A stretch of 64,000 bases of DNA from Gammaproteobacteria bacterium (GTDB lineage Bacteria; Pseudomonadota; Gammaproteobacteria; Ga0077554; Ga007554): assembly GCA_040183005.1 (NCBI GenBank), contig JAMPIW010000002.1, positions 1 through 64,000 of the forward strand, read 5' to 3'. The position numbers were made by a program, and so were the translations under genes. The notes beneath the pieces are model-generated. The model was not told the DNA's origin and ran no database searches. It was given only the letters and a program-made list of their open reading frames with translations. Each line of letters opens with the position of its first letter. Position 1 is the first letter of the stretch. Below are positions 1-8,900 of the stretch, piece after piece.

Positions 1-45
1 GAAGTCAGACCATTGCCAAGATACTTGGTTCAGATGCTTTTGCGT

Positions 46-1047
46 TTAGGCATCCAGCGGCAGATCCTCTGTCCGGCCCAGCAGCTTGTTGATCGCGGCC
101 ACGCCAAACAGCTTGAAACCACGCAGCGCCTCGGGCGGATGGCCTGCCACGCAGACGATGGGTTTGCCATGGGCTACGCCCATGATCAGGGGACGTCCCG
201 AGCGCATCGGCACGCCGTCCACCAGCAGTTCTCCGAGCGCCCGCACCAGGTCTGAGATAAAATCACGCCCGCCCACCGCAGTGCCGCCCGAGATCACCAG
301 CATGTCGGCATCCTTCAATGCCTGCGTGGCGGCCGCAACAAAACCATCAAAATCGTCCCGCATGATACCACCAAACACTGGAACGCCCCCAGCCTGACTA
401 ATCGCCGCCGCCAGCATCACGGAATTGCTGTCGCGGATTGCGCCGGGGTGCATGGGCTCAGTAGAGGGAATCACCTCATCGCCGGAGGAAAACACCGCCA
501 CCCTGGGTGCGCGCGCCACGTCCACGGTGTCGATACCAAGGCTGGCAACCGTTCCCAGATTCATGGGGTCAAGCACCGTCCCGGCGCTCAGTACCACAGC
601 ACCCTTCTTGATATCACAGCCCTGATCTTCAATAAAAAAGCGCGGAGGGAAAGGGCGGGTGATGGTGAAACTATCGCCCTGCCGCGTGGCCTCCCACATC
701 CGCACCACGGAAAGTGCGCCATCGGACACAATACTGCCAGTGGATACCGCCAACGCCTGACCCGGCGCAGTAGCGGGGAAGGTGCTATCCCCAGGCTTCA
801 CCTCTCCAATGATCGAAAATGACACGGGATTGGACTCGGAGGCTTCATGGGTATCCGCCGCATTGACCACAAAACCCTCGACAATGACACGATGATAAGG
901 CGGGGAATCCTCTGGCGCGACGAGATCGCTGAACAGGGTCCGCCCCAACGACGCAGAGAGCGCGCAGCGTTCCGCACCCAAGGTGCGAAATGGCACTGCG
1001 GCGGCAAAACGTTGTTGAGCCTCGATTAAGGGTGATGTATCGGTCAT
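46..1047 (-). CDS. Divergent MoeA-like molybdopterin molybdenumtransferase, lacks domain IV
   Basis: About 333 residues. MoeA inserts molybdate into adenylated molybdopterin. Family features visible are G-A-I-R-D-S-N near residue 205, an S-G-G-T-A-V-G-G-R-D motif near residue 255, and A-G-H-P-P where MoeA normally has P-G-N-P-V. Several usual active-site features are altered: the M-D-G-Y motif reads V-E-G-F (residues 56-59) and G-A-D-A-V-V reads G-A-L-S-V-V (about 110-115). The protein ends just after the catalytic domain, so the C-terminal domain IV of about 70 residues is absent. The ATG at 1047 is chosen because AAAGGA lies just upstream; a longer frame to 1089 has no better signal. It stands alone on this strand, divergent from mtnA. 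Cofactor transfer is therefore uncertain; it may be a specialised paralogue. Confidence 0.75.
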   Translation of the reverse strand: MTDTSPLIEAQQRFAAAVPFRTLGAERCALSASLGRTLFSDLVAPEDSPPYHRVIVEGFVVNAADTHEASESNPVSFSIIGEVKPGDSTFPATAPGQALAVSTGSIVSDGALSVVRMWEATRQGDSFTITRPFPPRFFIEDQGCDIKKGAVVLSAGTVLDPMNLGTVASLGIDTVDVARAPRVAVFSSGDEVIPSTEPMHPGAIRDSNSVMLAAAISQAGGVPVFGGIMRDDFDGFVAAATQALKDADMLVISGGTAVGGRDFISDLVRALGELLVDGVPMRSGRPLIMGVAHGKPIVCVAGHPPEALRGFKLFGVAAINKLLGRTEDLPLDA

Positions 1048-1207
1048 GCGTGATCCTTTTTCAATAACGCCAGAGTAAGACCAAGACAATACCGGAAAGT
1101 GTGCGAGAGTGCATCTACTTCAAAGGATCGACTTCGCGTTTTTCTTTGCTCGACACGTGGCGCGCCGGTATCATGGACGCTTCTCAACTCATCGGTTTTC
1201 AATACAC

Positions 1208-2260
1208 ATGTCGAACAATCATTATGACTCGATCCGCGCCGTGGAATGGCATGACGACGCACTGAAGCTGCTGGATCAACGCGTGCTGCCGCACCGGCGC
1301 GAATATCTCGTGATAGAGGATGCCGCAAGCACGGCGCAGGCCATCACGGACATGGTGGTGCGCGGCGCACCCGCGATAGGCGTCACCGCAGCCTATGGCG
1401 TGGTGCTGGCAGCACGTGACCGTTATGCGCACTCCCCCGCTACGTGGAAACAAGACATCGAGGCCGACCTGGAACTGCTTGCGCGCTCCCGCCCCACCGC
1501 CGTCAATCTGTTCTGGGCCCTGGAGCGGATGCGCCGCTACCTGGCAAACCTCAGCGGTGATCCGCACCAGTCCTTGCTCGCCGAGGCGCGCCACATCCAC
1601 GAGGAAGACATCGCCGCCAACCGGCGCATGGGTACGCTGGGGGCCGCCCTCATCGAGGATCGCTGCACGGTGCTGACGCATTGCAATACCGGATCGCTGG
1701 CTACCGGCGGCTACGGCACAGCGCTGGGAGTGATTCGCGCGGCCTACGCGGCGGGCCACATCAGCCAGGTGTTTGCAGACGAGACACGCCCCTGGCTACA
1801 GGGCGCGCGTCTTACCGCCTGGGAGCTGGTGGAAGATCGTATCCCGGTAACACTGCTGGTCGAGGGGGCGGCGGCGCACCTGATGAAGCAGGGCGGCGTG
1901 CGCTGGGTGATCGTCGGCGCGGACCGCATCGCCGCCAACGGCGACGCCGCCAACAAGATTGGCACCTACAGTCTGGCCATATTGGCGCGCCATCATGGCG
2001 TGAAATTCATGGTGGTGGCACCCACATCCACCGTCGACATGAACATCGCCAGCGGCGCGGATATCCCCATCGAGATCCGCTCGCCCGCCGAAGTGCTGAC
2101 CCACGCTGGCCATCCCGTCGCAGCAGAAGGCGCACAGGCCTGGAATCCGGCCTTCGATGTTGCGCCAGCCGAACTGATCGACGCAATTGTCACGGAGCGC
2201 GGTGTAGTCCTCGCCCCTACTGCCGCAAAAATGGCCGCCATGATGGGAAGCGGGGCTTAA
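1208..2260 (+). CDS. mtnA: Methylthioribose-1-phosphate isomerase
   Basis: MtnA converts 5-methylthioribose-1-phosphate to methylthioribulose-1-phosphate in the cytoplasmic methionine salvage pathway. The 350 residues match the family length. Visible motifs are V-V-R-G-A-P-A-I-G near the N-terminus, T-H-C-N-T-G-S-L-A with the catalytic cysteine near residue 158, and [11 protein letters not shown] with the catalytic aspartate near residue 240. The ATG at 1208 (MSNNHYDS...) gives the normal N-terminus; the frame runs open upstream to 1109, but that extension has no family similarity. The Shine-Dalgarno is weak. In some gammaproteobacteria mtnA lies beside gyrA; here it is far from gyrA and is followed after 9 bases by a permease gene. 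No other salvage gene is in the window. Confidence 0.95.
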   Translation: MSNNHYDSIRAVEWHDDALKLLDQRVLPHRREYLVIEDAASTAQAITDMVVRGAPAIGVTAAYGVVLAARDRYAHSPATWKQDIEADLELLARSRPTAVNLFWALERMRRYLANLSGDPHQSLLAEARHIHEEDIAANRRMGTLGAALIEDRCTVLTHCNTGSLATGGYGTALGVIRAAYAAGHISQVFADETRPWLQGARLTAWELVEDRIPVTLLVEGAAAHLMKQGGVRWVIVGADRIAANGDAANKIGTYSLAILARHHGVKFMVVAPTSTVDMNIASGADIPIEIRSPAEVLTHAGHPVAAEGAQAWNPAFDVAPAELIDAIVTERGVVLAPTAAKMAAMMGSGA

Positions 2261-2269
2261 CACGACCCA

Positions 2270-3058
2270 TTGGAGACATTGCTCCTCTATCTTGCTACCG
2301 GCGCGGTCGCCGGGGTTCTCGCCGGGCTGCTGGGCGTCGGCGGCGGGCTGATCATCGTCCCGGCACTGGTATTTATCTTTGCAACCCAAGGCGTGCCGGA
2401 TGCTATCGTCATGCACATGGCGCTCGGCACGTCACTGGCGACCATCGTGATGACCTCGATATCTTCTGTGCGCGCTCATCACAAGCGCGGCGCAGTGTTG
2501 TGGCAGGTGGTCTGGCGCCTCACCCCCGGCATTGTAGTGGGCACGCTGATGGGGGCTATGCTCGCCGATATGCTGTCTGGAGGGGTGTTGAAGCGCATCT
2601 TCGGTATCTTTGCGCTGCTAGTGGCTTTGCAGATGGGGCTAGCCGCAAAACCCGCGCCGCACCGGCGGCTCCCCGGACGATCAGGCATGGGGCTGGCAGG
2701 GTGGATCATCGGCGGCGTATCGGCCATCGTCGGCATCGGCGGCGGCTCCCTGACCGTACCGTTCCTTACCTGGTGCAAGATCAACATTCACAACGCCGTG
2801 GCCACCTCCAGCGCGTGCGGCCTACCCATCGCCCTGGCGGGCAGCCTGGGGTTCGTCATCACCGGCTGGAATGAAACCGCCCTGCCCGCCTTCAGCAGCG
2901 GCTATATCTACTGGCCCGCAATGGCCAGTATCGCCACCGCCAGTGTGCTGTTCGCACCCCTGGGCGCAAGGCTCGCGCACGCCTTGCCTGCGGATACTTT
3001 GAAGAAGTTTTTCGCTATTTTTCTTGCGCTGCTTGGGGCACGAATGCTGGTGGGTTAA
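2270..3058 (+). CDS. TauE/SafE family membrane permease
   Basis: 262 residues, about seven or eight hydrophobic segments, with the duplicated glycine-rich motif of the TauE/SafE (DUF81) family: G-V-L-A-G-L-L-G-V-G-G-G near residue 18 and G-V-S-A-I-V-G-I-G-G-G near residue 152. Members export or import sulfite, sulfoacetate or other small organosulfur anions; the substrate cannot be read from sequence. The start is a TTG at 2270, nine bases after mtnA, so the two are probably co-transcribed. A link to methylthio-compound metabolism is only suggested by this neighbourhood. Its stop codon overlaps the stop of the convergent Wzz-type gene inside the palindrome GTTAATTAAC. Confidence 0.85.
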   Translation: METLLLYLATGAVAGVLAGLLGVGGGLIIVPALVFIFATQGVPDAIVMHMALGTSLATIVMTSISSVRAHHKRGAVLWQVVWRLTPGIVVGTLMGAMLADMLSGGVLKRIFGIFALLVALQMGLAAKPAPHRRLPGRSGMGLAGWIIGGVSAIVGIGGGSLTVPFLTWCKINIHNAVATSSACGLPIALAGSLGFVITGWNETALPAFSSGYIYWPAMASIATASVLFAPLGARLAHALPADTLKKFFAIFLALLGARMLVG

Positions 3059-3903
3059 TTAACCGCCATCCGCGCCCGCGTCTTGCCGACAAACTCGGCA
3101 AAAAAAGCCCCAAAAACACCCAGCATCAACCCCAGAACAGCGGCCAACGCCAAGTAAAGCGCAGGTTTGGGTTTGACGGGCTTGGCAGGCAGCGTCGGCT
3201 GCCTAAGCAAGATCGTCGGCCTGGATTGCAATTCGGACATCGCCAGCCTTACTGCCGCCTGCTGCTGTTCAATCTGCGGCAACTGCTGCAGCAACCGGTC
3301 TTGCTCCAGGGCCAGCAAGCCTGCCAGCGCGGCATCGCTGCCAGCCACCGAAGTGACCCGGCTCCTTAGCAAGATCAACACTTGTTCGACTTGATCCTTT
3401 TGCTTTTCTAGCGATTCCAATTGTTTCTGTTGTTCATTCCGTGCCATGTCATACAATTTCAGATGTTGCCGCAGCACCTTGGTCGTGACATCCGCAAGAA
3501 ATTTCTGCGCCTCGGCCGCGCTATGGGCCTGGGCGGTGATTTCAATACCATTTGCCAGCGTCTTCTCCATGGTTTTTGCTTCCTTGATCAAGGGGAATTT
3601 CTGCTCTCCCTCGCTGTCATCCTTGATCCGGTATTCTTCTTTCAGCCTCTGCACGAGGAGCTGCGGTGACTCCAAAGGTCCCACCTGCCCTATTCCCAGC
3701 ACGGCGCGGCTTTCGTACACAGGTTTAGTGATCGCTATCCACGCCCCCACCAACAGCAAAGACAGCAACAGACTGCCGATGATCATTTTTTTTCTTTTAA
3801 CAATCACCCGCCACAGATCAATCAAACTGATTTCGTCTTCCTGCAAAGCCTCCCGCGTCTCATGGGCTTGGTCAAGCTGGTCCGTTGAATTTTTATCTGA
3901 CAT
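3055..3903 (-). CDS. Wzz-type polysaccharide chain-length determinant protein
   Basis: 282 residues with the Wzz/PCP layout: a short acidic cytoplasmic N-terminus, a transmembrane helix at about residues 39-58, a periplasmic region rich in predicted coiled coil (about 65-235), a proline/lysine stretch P-A-K-P-V-K-P-K-P, and a second transmembrane helix at about 247-270. Such proteins sit in the inner membrane and set the modal length of O-antigen or exopolysaccharide made by Wzy. No kinase domain follows, so this is the short PCP-1 or PCP-2b type rather than a BY-kinase fusion. No polymerase, flippase or glycosyltransferase adjoins it. It lies 111 bases downstream of pyrF on the same strand and may have its own promoter. 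Confidence 0.85.
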   Translation of the reverse strand: MSDKNSTDQLDQAHETREALQEDEISLIDLWRVIVKRKKMIIGSLLLSLLLVGAWIAITKPVYESRAVLGIGQVGPLESPQLLVQRLKEEYRIKDDSEGEQKFPLIKEAKTMEKTLANGIEITAQAHSAAEAQKFLADVTTKVLRQHLKLYDMARNEQQKQLESLEKQKDQVEQVLILLRSRVTSVAGSDAALAGLLALEQDRLLQQLPQIEQQQAAVRLAMSELQSRPTILLRQPTLPAKPVKPKPALYLALAAVLGLMLGVFGAFFAEFVGKTRARMAVN

Positions 3904-4014
3904 TACATCTCCACATATATCAATTACTTTATTTCAATAGCTAACCAGACGCCCACCGTCGCGCTCCAACGGCACTCTTTGGCCGAGCGCAGGTTACCAC
4001 GACTTTACATGGGG

Positions 4015-4746
4015 TCAAACAGCAAGTGCAGCTTCGATTTCCGCTTGTATTGTAAGTAAAACACCATTGGGGTCTTCTGATGCGGTAATGGGCCGTCCTA
4101 TCACGAGATAATCCGATCCGGCACGGATGGCATCATAGGGCGTCATGATGCGCTTTTGATCGTCGCGCAGTGCCCCTTGCGGACGAATACCCGGCGTCAC
4201 CAGGCAAAAATCCGTGCCCTGGTTTTGGCGCAGATCAGCTACTTCCAGTGATGAGCAAACAACACCATCCAATCCGGATTGTTTCACCAGCGCGGCAAGA
4301 CGCAGGACATTTTCACGCGGGGTGCCCGGCAAACCGATCTCATGCAGATCGTCCTCATCCATACTGGTCAGGACAGTCACGCCAATCAACAAGGGGCGCT
4401 GCGGCGCTTTTTCAACGGCATTGCGCGCCGCATCCATCATGCGCCGCCCGCCCAGGGCGTGGACATTGACCATCCACACGCCAAGATCGGCAGCCGCAGC
4501 ACAGGCCTGCGCTACGGTGTTGGGAATGTCGTGGAATTTGAGATCGAGAAAAATGTCGAAGCCATTGCCCGCCAGTCGTTCCACCAACGCCGGGCCACTG
4601 CGGGTAAACAGTTCTTTTCCAACCTTGAGACGACAACGGCGGGGATCCAGCCTGCTTGCCAGCGCCAGCGCCTGAGCGGCATCGGCACAATCCAAGGCAA
4701 CGACAATACGAGGCCCGTGAGGCTTAACTTCAAACATGTCTGCCAT
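4015..4746 (-). CDS. pyrF: Orotidine 5'-phosphate decarboxylase
   Basis: PyrF catalyses the last step of UMP synthesis, decarboxylating OMP. The 243-residue TIM-barrel protein shows the catalytic [10 protein letters not shown] motif with its Asp-Lys-Asp array near residue 66, the phosphate-binding L-V-T-P-G-I-R-P segment near 183, and [12 protein letters not shown] near 215. The ATG at 4746 directly abuts the TGA of lapB (4747-4749), so translation is probably coupled; a second ATG at 4737 is possible. pyrF closes the rpsA-ihfB-lapA-lapB-pyrF run, a known gammaproteobacterial arrangement. Confidence 0.97.
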   Translation of the reverse strand: MADMFEVKPHGPRIVVALDCADAAQALALASRLDPRRCRLKVGKELFTRSGPALVERLAGNGFDIFLDLKFHDIPNTVAQACAAAADLGVWMVNVHALGGRRMMDAARNAVEKAPQRPLLIGVTVLTSMDEDDLHEIGLPGTPRENVLRLAALVKQSGLDGVVCSSLEVADLRQNQGTDFCLVTPGIRPQGALRDDQKRIMTPYDAIRAGSDYLVIGRPITASEDPNGVLLTIQAEIEAALAV

Positions 4747-5943
4747 TCATGCCCTTTGGGTAGTCTTCGATTGCACACAGGGCAGGGCCTGCATCTGTAT
4801 CGGTTTTACGCTGCCCCAGGTTTTACAGCCAGGACATTGCCAGTGTATGGATTTTCCCGAAAAGCCGCAGTGATTACACCTGTATAAGGGGTTTTCCTTT
4901 AGCAGTTTTTCAATCCCTTCCTTGATCATCAGCAAGCTGGACTGCGCATTGCCATCGCTATCGGCAAGTTGCAAATCGATCATCGAAACCAATCCCGTAA
5001 GCGTAGGTTGCTTTTGCAAATGATCCGTGACAAACACCATTGCATCACGTTCGCCATATTGATTGCGTAAAAATTCAACCAACGCGGATATGGGCACAAT
5101 GCGGGGGTATTTCTGCACCAGTTTCTTCAGGTAGTCCATCATCTCCGTCGGATTGTCCAAGACGTGATAGCAGCCCAGCATCGGTGGAATCACCTCGGAG
5201 AGATACTCCGGATCCTGCGCTTCAACACGCTGATAGGTTCGCAATGCAGCCTTGCAATCTCCTGCCCCCCTCTCCATATCACCTTGCATAATGGTGGCGC
5301 GAACACAACCGGGATCAGCAGACAAGGCGCGCTTGGTCATTTGTGCGGCACGTGCGTCATCCTTCTGCACGCGGGCCTGATCGGCAATTTCGCAATAATA
5401 TTGGGCAATAAGACTGTTCAGCTTTTTGCCTGTTGCGACCTCAAGCTTGCGGGCCATGTCTATAGCCTTGTCCCATTCCTTTTCCTGCTGATAGATATCA
5501 CACAGCAAACGCAACGCCGACGTGGCTTGCCCGCTGGCTTCTATCAATTCCAAAAAGAGGGCTTCGGCGCGGTCAAGAAGTCCGGCACGCATATAATCCT
5601 GCCCCAGCTCCAGGAGTGCCTGATTGCGCTGATCGAGACTCAGCGTTGGTCTGGCGATAAGATTCTGATGGATACGTATTGCGCGGTCTACTTCTCCGCG
5701 CCGACGAAACAGGCTTCCCAGTGCGAAATGGGTTTCGACCGTATCCGAGTCCACTTCAAGCATCCTGACAAACACCTCAATGGCCTTGTCAGGTTGCTCA
5801 TTGATCAGATAATTGAGCCCCCTGAAATAATCGGGGCGAAGTCCTGCTGCCCCTTCGTCATGCTTGCGCCGGGTTTCCTGCTTGGCCATCCACCAGCCTG
5901 ACGCAGCCGCCACCGGCAGCAATAGCCACAATAAATCCGACAT
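4747..5943 (-). CDS. lapB: Lipopolysaccharide assembly protein B (TPR protein)
   Basis: LapB (YciM) is an inner-membrane-anchored adaptor that targets LpxC for FtsH proteolysis and so tunes LPS synthesis. The 398-residue protein has an N-terminal membrane anchor (S-D-L-L-W-L-L-L-P-V-A-A-A-S-G-W), a body of TPR-like helical repeats from about residue 40 to 360, and a C-terminal rubredoxin-type metal site with two CxxC pairs (C-N-H-C and C-P-G-C) near 375-392. The ATG at 5943 is preferred over a TTG at 5949. The gene overlaps the end of lapA and abuts pyrF, consistent with a lapA-lapB-pyrF transcription unit. Confidence 0.95.
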   Translation of the reverse strand: MSDLLWLLLPVAAASGWWMAKQETRRKHDEGAAGLRPDYFRGLNYLINEQPDKAIEVFVRMLEVDSDTVETHFALGSLFRRRGEVDRAIRIHQNLIARPTLSLDQRNQALLELGQDYMRAGLLDRAEALFLELIEASGQATSALRLLCDIYQQEKEWDKAIDMARKLEVATGKKLNSLIAQYYCEIADQARVQKDDARAAQMTKRALSADPGCVRATIMQGDMERGAGDCKAALRTYQRVEAQDPEYLSEVIPPMLGCYHVLDNPTEMMDYLKKLVQKYPRIVPISALVEFLRNQYGERDAMVFVTDHLQKQPTLTGLVSMIDLQLADSDGNAQSSLLMIKEGIEKLLKENPLYRCNHCGFSGKSIHWQCPGCKTWGSVKPIQMQALPCVQSKTTQRA

Positions 5944-5945
5944 GC

Positions 5946-6239
5946 TCAACGCTCATCCCGGATCGGCAGTGAGCGTAAATTGACAAGCTCTGTCTCGGTA
6001 GACTTGGCTACCTTGCGCAGCCCGGCAATTTCCCGTTTTAATTGTATGATCACGCTCAGGCTGGCCAGAATACCGCAAAGGGCACCTATTACCAGGGAGA
6101 TCACTACCACGAGGGACAAGGATAGCTGCCAGCTACCGAAATAGTAGTCGAGCTGTACGGGCTGAGAATTAAGAACGGCAAAACCCAGGCCGATTGTGAG
6201 CACTACCAGAAAGATGATGAGATAGATAATGCGCAACAT
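5946..6239 (-). CDS. lapA: Lipopolysaccharide assembly protein A
   Basis: About 97 residues from the ATG at 6239 (MLRIIYLIIFL...). Two transmembrane helices (about 3-22 and 41-63) flank a short loop with the family's N-S-Q-P-V-Q-L-D-Y motif, followed by a cytoplasmic coiled coil. LapA (DUF1049/YciS) cooperates with LapB in controlling LPS synthesis in the inner membrane. The start at 6239 is supported by GAGGAGGGG immediately upstream and by family length. The frame stays open to 6323, but that extension is made of dispersed-repeat DNA (6250-6295), not family sequence. Operon order ihfB-lapA-lapB is typical of gammaproteobacteria. Confidence 0.92.
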   Translation of the reverse strand: MLRIIYLIIFLVVLTIGLGFAVLNSQPVQLDYYFGSWQLSLSLVVVISLVIGALCGILASLSVIIQLKREIAGLRKVAKSTETELVNLRSLPIRDER

Positions 6240-6249
6240 ACCCCTCCTC

Positions 6250-6295
6250 GGCAACTGCTCCATGCGTTGCACTACCTCGTCCATCCATGGACTCG
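6250..6295. repeat. Dispersed repeat copy A, lapA leader
   Basis: Reads GGCAACTGCTCCATGCGTTGC at 6250-6270 and TACCTCGTCCATCCATGGACTCG at 6273-6295. Both blocks recur, with one change each, at 6722-6742 and 6793-6815, where about 50 bases separate them. Here they lie only two bases apart between ihfB and lapA, just upstream of the lapA ribosome binding site. Read in frame, they give a spurious N-terminal extension of LapA. Confidence 0.75.
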
Positions 6296-6378
6296 TCTCT
6301 TTGGGCTGCAAACGGACGGTCATTCAACACAACCAAAGGGTAGCGGGTGCTTGAAACCCTCTACTATATATCGCCCGC

Positions 6379-6684
6379 CTACTGCTCCATGCTGCTGTTA
6401 ACCCGGTCACGCAACTCCTTGCCCGGCTTAAAGTGCGGCACATACTTACCCGGCAGAGGAACGGCTTCGCCGGTTTTTGGGTTTCTCCCCATGCGCGGTG
6501 GCCGGTGGTGCAAGGAAAAACTGCCAAATCCGCGAATTTCTATACGCTCCCCACCCGCCAGCGCCTGAGCCATTTGCTCGATGATGGTCTTGACCGAGAA
6601 TTCAACATCTTTATAGGTCAAATGATTCAGTTTTTGCGCAAGTGCCTCGATTAACTCGGATTTGGTCATTGCTTTTATATCCAT
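6379..6684 (-). CDS. ihfB: Integration host factor beta subunit
   Basis: IHF beta pairs with IHF alpha to bind and sharply bend DNA at consensus sites, acting in recombination and transcription. The 101 residues contain the HU/IHF fold: helical N-terminus with [10 protein letters not shown], the G-F-G-S-F-S motif near residue 52, the DNA-intercalating arm with R-N-P-K-T-G-E near 68-74, and the C-terminal helix G-K-E-L-R-D-R-V. The start at 6684 (MDIKAMTK...) is favoured because GGGGAG lies seven bases upstream; many homologues start at the internal MTKSEL (6669). The gene lies between rpsA and lapA as in related genomes. Confidence 0.97.
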   Translation of the reverse strand: MDIKAMTKSELIEALAQKLNHLTYKDVEFSVKTIIEQMAQALAGGERIEIRGFGSFSLHHRPPRMGRNPKTGEAVPLPGKYVPHFKPGKELRDRVNSSMEQ

Positions 6685-6720
6685 GCTTCAACTCCCCAAT
6701 AGACTTTTGGCTGAATCATT

Positions 6721-6815
6721 CGGCAACTGCTCTATGCGTTGCTCTCGGCCGCCGCTACCGGCGCGGCCCTACCTCCTCCCTCCCTGGAGTCGTACCTCGT
6801 CCATCCATAGACTCG
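6721..6815. repeat. Dispersed repeat copy B, ihfB leader
   Basis: CGGCAACTGCTCTATGCGTTGC at its left end and TACCTCGTCCATCCATAGACTCG at its right end match copy A at 6250-6295 with single substitutions. The 50 bases between them are GC-rich and include GCCGCTACCGGCGCGGC. The order and orientation of the two blocks are the same as in copy A, so copy A looks like an internally deleted version or copy B an expanded one. Confidence 0.75.
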
Positions 6816-6915
6816 CGCGCGACGGAAAGTTTGGTTTGAGATATCCGTAACCAGAGCAGTTTGCCAGATTGGCTGACGCACCGAGGAAAAGCCGTCTCAC
6901 ACTAAACTGCTGCTT

Positions 6916-7020
6916 AGAACTTATCCGTGAAAAAACCGTGCCCGCAGGCCACTGCTCCATGCGCTGCTCTCGGCGACCTTTAGGTGGCAACACAACGCGA
7001 AATCTTCACGGATAAACTCT
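6916..7020. repeat. 105-bp inverted-repeat-bounded element (MITE-like)
   Basis: The left arm AGAACTTATCCGTGAA (6916-6931) is matched by the right arm TTCACGGATAAACTCT (7005-7020) in inverse orientation, 14 of 16 positions. The interior carries CACTGCTCCATGCGCTGCTCTCGGCG (split here at about 6950-6975), which resembles the core of repeat copies A and B. It has no coding capacity. A small non-autonomous mobile element or REP-like structure is the simplest reading. Confidence 0.6.
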
Positions 7021-7033
7021 TTGCTCAATACAG

Positions 7034-7063
7034 AATAGAGGCGCAGGTGTCTGCGCCTCTATT
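7034..7063 (-). terminator. Hairpin downstream of rpsA
   Basis: AATAGAGGCGCA (7034-7045) pairs perfectly with TGCGCCTCTATT (7052-7063) across a six-base loop. It lies 31 bases past the rpsA stop. The sequence after it on the minus strand is not a clean T-tract, so termination may be partial, or the structure may protect the rpsA mRNA 3' end. Confidence 0.6.
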
Positions 7064-7094
7064 ACTGGCACACCATTTATTTACTTCTTACTAA

Positions 7095-8768
7095 TTATTC
7101 GGCCCTGCTTTCCATCTTTTCCTTGATGAGATCACCCAGAGTGGTCGCACCGCCGGATCCCTTGGTGTATTCCTGCATCACCTCGGCCTCTTCCTCGTTA
7201 TCCTTGGCTTTAACGGACAAGACGATGGTGCGGTTTTTACGGTCAACGCCCATGTATTTGGCCTCGACCTGGTCGCCCACCTTCAGCACTGTGCGAGCAT
7301 CTTCCACACGCTCGCGGCCCAGCTCGGAAGCACGCAACTGCCCTTCTACGCCTTCTTCCAGCTCAATAACCGCACCCTTGGCATCCACTTCTTTCACCAC
7401 ACCCGTGACGATACTGCCCTTCACGTGATCAGCAACGAAGTTAGAGAAGGGGTCTTTCTCAAGCTGCTTGATGCCCAGCGAGATACGCTCACGCTCGGGA
7501 TCAATGGCCAGCACCACTGCCTCGACTTCATCGCCCTTCTTGTAGTTGCGCACGGCTTCTTCGCCAGGGATATTCCAGGAAAGGTCCGTCAGGTGCAGCA
7601 ATCCGTCGATACCGCCGTCGAGACCAACGAAGATACCAAAGTCGGTGATGGATTTGATCTGCCCAGCAACTTTATCGCCCTTGTTGTGAGTCGCGGAGAA
7701 CTCTTCCCAGGGATTAGGACGGCACTGTTTCATGCCCAACGAGATGCGGCGGCGACCTTCGTCGATGTCCAGCACGGTGACTTCCACTTCGTCACCCATA
7801 TGCACCAGCTTGGAAGGATGAACATTTTTGTTCGTCCAGTCCATTTCCGAGACATGCACCAGGCCTTCGACACCGCTTTCGATTTCAACAAAGCAGCCAT
7901 AATCGGCAATGTTGGTAATCTTGCCGAACAGGCGGGCGCTGACAGGATAACGGCGTGCAATATCAACCCAAGGATCTTCGCCCATCTGCTTGAGGCCGAG
8001 CGAGACGCGATTGCGCTCACGGTCAAACTTGAGCACCTTGACGTCGATCTCGTCACCCACGTTGACGACTTCGGAAGGATGCTTAACACGCTTCCACGCC
8101 ATATCGGTGATGTGCAGCAAACCATCGACGCCGCCCAAATCGACAAATGCGCCGTAGTCGGTGAGGTTCTTGACCACACCCTTGACCATCTGTCCTTCTT
8201 CCAGGTTCTCCAGCAGGGCCTGGCGCACGGCGCCGCCTTCGCTTTCAACCACGGCGCGGCGTGACACCACGACATTATTGCGTTTGCGATCAAGCTTGAC
8301 GACTTTGAATTCGAGCTCTTTGCCTTCCAGATGGGTGGTGTCGCGCAACGGACGAACATCCACCAGCGATCCCGGCAAGAAGGCACGTACACCGCTGGTA
8401 TCGACGGTGAATCCACCTTTGACCTTGCCGCTGATAATACCCTTGACGATCTCGCCGGCTTCCATGGCGCGCTCAAGGCGGGTCCAGGATTCGGCACGCT
8501 TGGCTTTCTCCCGCGACAGGCGGGTTTCACCCGTACCGTCTTCCATCATCTCCAGCGCGACATCCACGATATCGCCAACAGCGACTTCGGCAACACCCAT
8601 CTCGTTATAGAACTGCTCCATGGGGATGGCGCTTTCGGACTTCAGTCCGGCGTTCACGATCACCATATCCGGTGTCATACGCACCACGGTTGCCGTTACT
8701 ATGGCACCGGGACGAATGCGGGTTACAAAAAGACTCTCTTCCAATAATTGTGCAAAGCTTTCGCTCAT
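7095..8768 (-). CDS. rpsA: 30S ribosomal protein S1
   Basis: S1 binds mRNA on the 30S subunit and allows initiation on structured or weak ribosome binding sites. The 557 residues contain six S1/OB-fold repeats, seen as recurring motifs such as [18 protein letters not shown] near residue 207 and [15 protein letters not shown] near 379. Length equals the usual gammaproteobacterial form. AAGG precedes the ATG at 8768. It follows cmk, as in most gammaproteobacteria. The 132-base leader between cmk and rpsA contains two small hairpins that could be part of S1 autoregulation. Confidence 0.98.
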   Translation of the reverse strand: MSESFAQLLEESLFVTRIRPGAIVTATVVRMTPDMVIVNAGLKSESAIPMEQFYNEMGVAEVAVGDIVDVALEMMEDGTGETRLSREKAKRAESWTRLERAMEAGEIVKGIISGKVKGGFTVDTSGVRAFLPGSLVDVRPLRDTTHLEGKELEFKVVKLDRKRNNVVVSRRAVVESEGGAVRQALLENLEEGQMVKGVVKNLTDYGAFVDLGGVDGLLHITDMAWKRVKHPSEVVNVGDEIDVKVLKFDRERNRVSLGLKQMGEDPWVDIARRYPVSARLFGKITNIADYGCFVEIESGVEGLVHVSEMDWTNKNVHPSKLVHMGDEVEVTVLDIDEGRRRISLGMKQCRPNPWEEFSATHNKGDKVAGQIKSITDFGIFVGLDGGIDGLLHLTDLSWNIPGEEAVRNYKKGDEVEAVVLAIDPERERISLGIKQLEKDPFSNFVADHVKGSIVTGVVKEVDAKGAVIELEEGVEGQLRASELGRERVEDARTVLKVGDQVEAKYMGVDRKNRTIVLSVKAKDNEEEAEVMQEYTKGSGGATTLGDLIKEKMESRAE

Positions 8769-8845
8769 TGATTCTTACCTTGCCCCATAAAGAACGCTGG
8801 GACGACTGTTGATCCGCGTTGATCGCGGGTGATTTATAAACGCCT

Positions 8846-8890
8846 GATTCAGCAGTGAATCAAGCTCCTAAATAAGCCGGAAACCGGCTT
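8846..8890 (-). promoter_or_regulatory. Hairpins in the cmk-rpsA leader
   Basis: Two small structures lie between cmk and rpsA. AAGCCGG (8874-8880) pairs with CCGGCTT (8884-8890) across AAA, and GATTCA pairs with TGAATC at 8846-8861 across GCAG. In E. coli the rpsA leader folds into hairpins used by S1 for autoregulation; a similar role here is inferred only from position. Confidence 0.4.
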
Positions 8891-8900
8891 CTAACTTCCA

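Larger units (their letters stand above)
6685..7094. other. Repeat-rich intergenic region between rpsA and ihfB
   Basis: This 410-base gap contains no supportable gene. From the rpsA side it holds a terminator-like hairpin (7034-7063), an element bounded by inverted repeats (6916-7020) and a second copy of the lapA-leader repeat (6721-6815). A frame of 74 codons on the minus strand crosses these repeats but has no ribosome binding site or recognisable product. ihfB may therefore depend on a promoter within this region rather than on rpsA readthrough alone. Confidence 0.7.

Noticed and set aside
6240-6323. Longer N-terminus for LapA
   Set aside because: The added 28 residues are translated repeat DNA; a strong ribosome binding site and the family N-terminus support the start at 6239.
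6769-6993. A 74-codon minus-strand frame between rpsA and ihfB
   Set aside because: It consists of dispersed-repeat DNA, has no ribosome binding site and no recognisable protein; part of its sequence resembles the false LapA extension.
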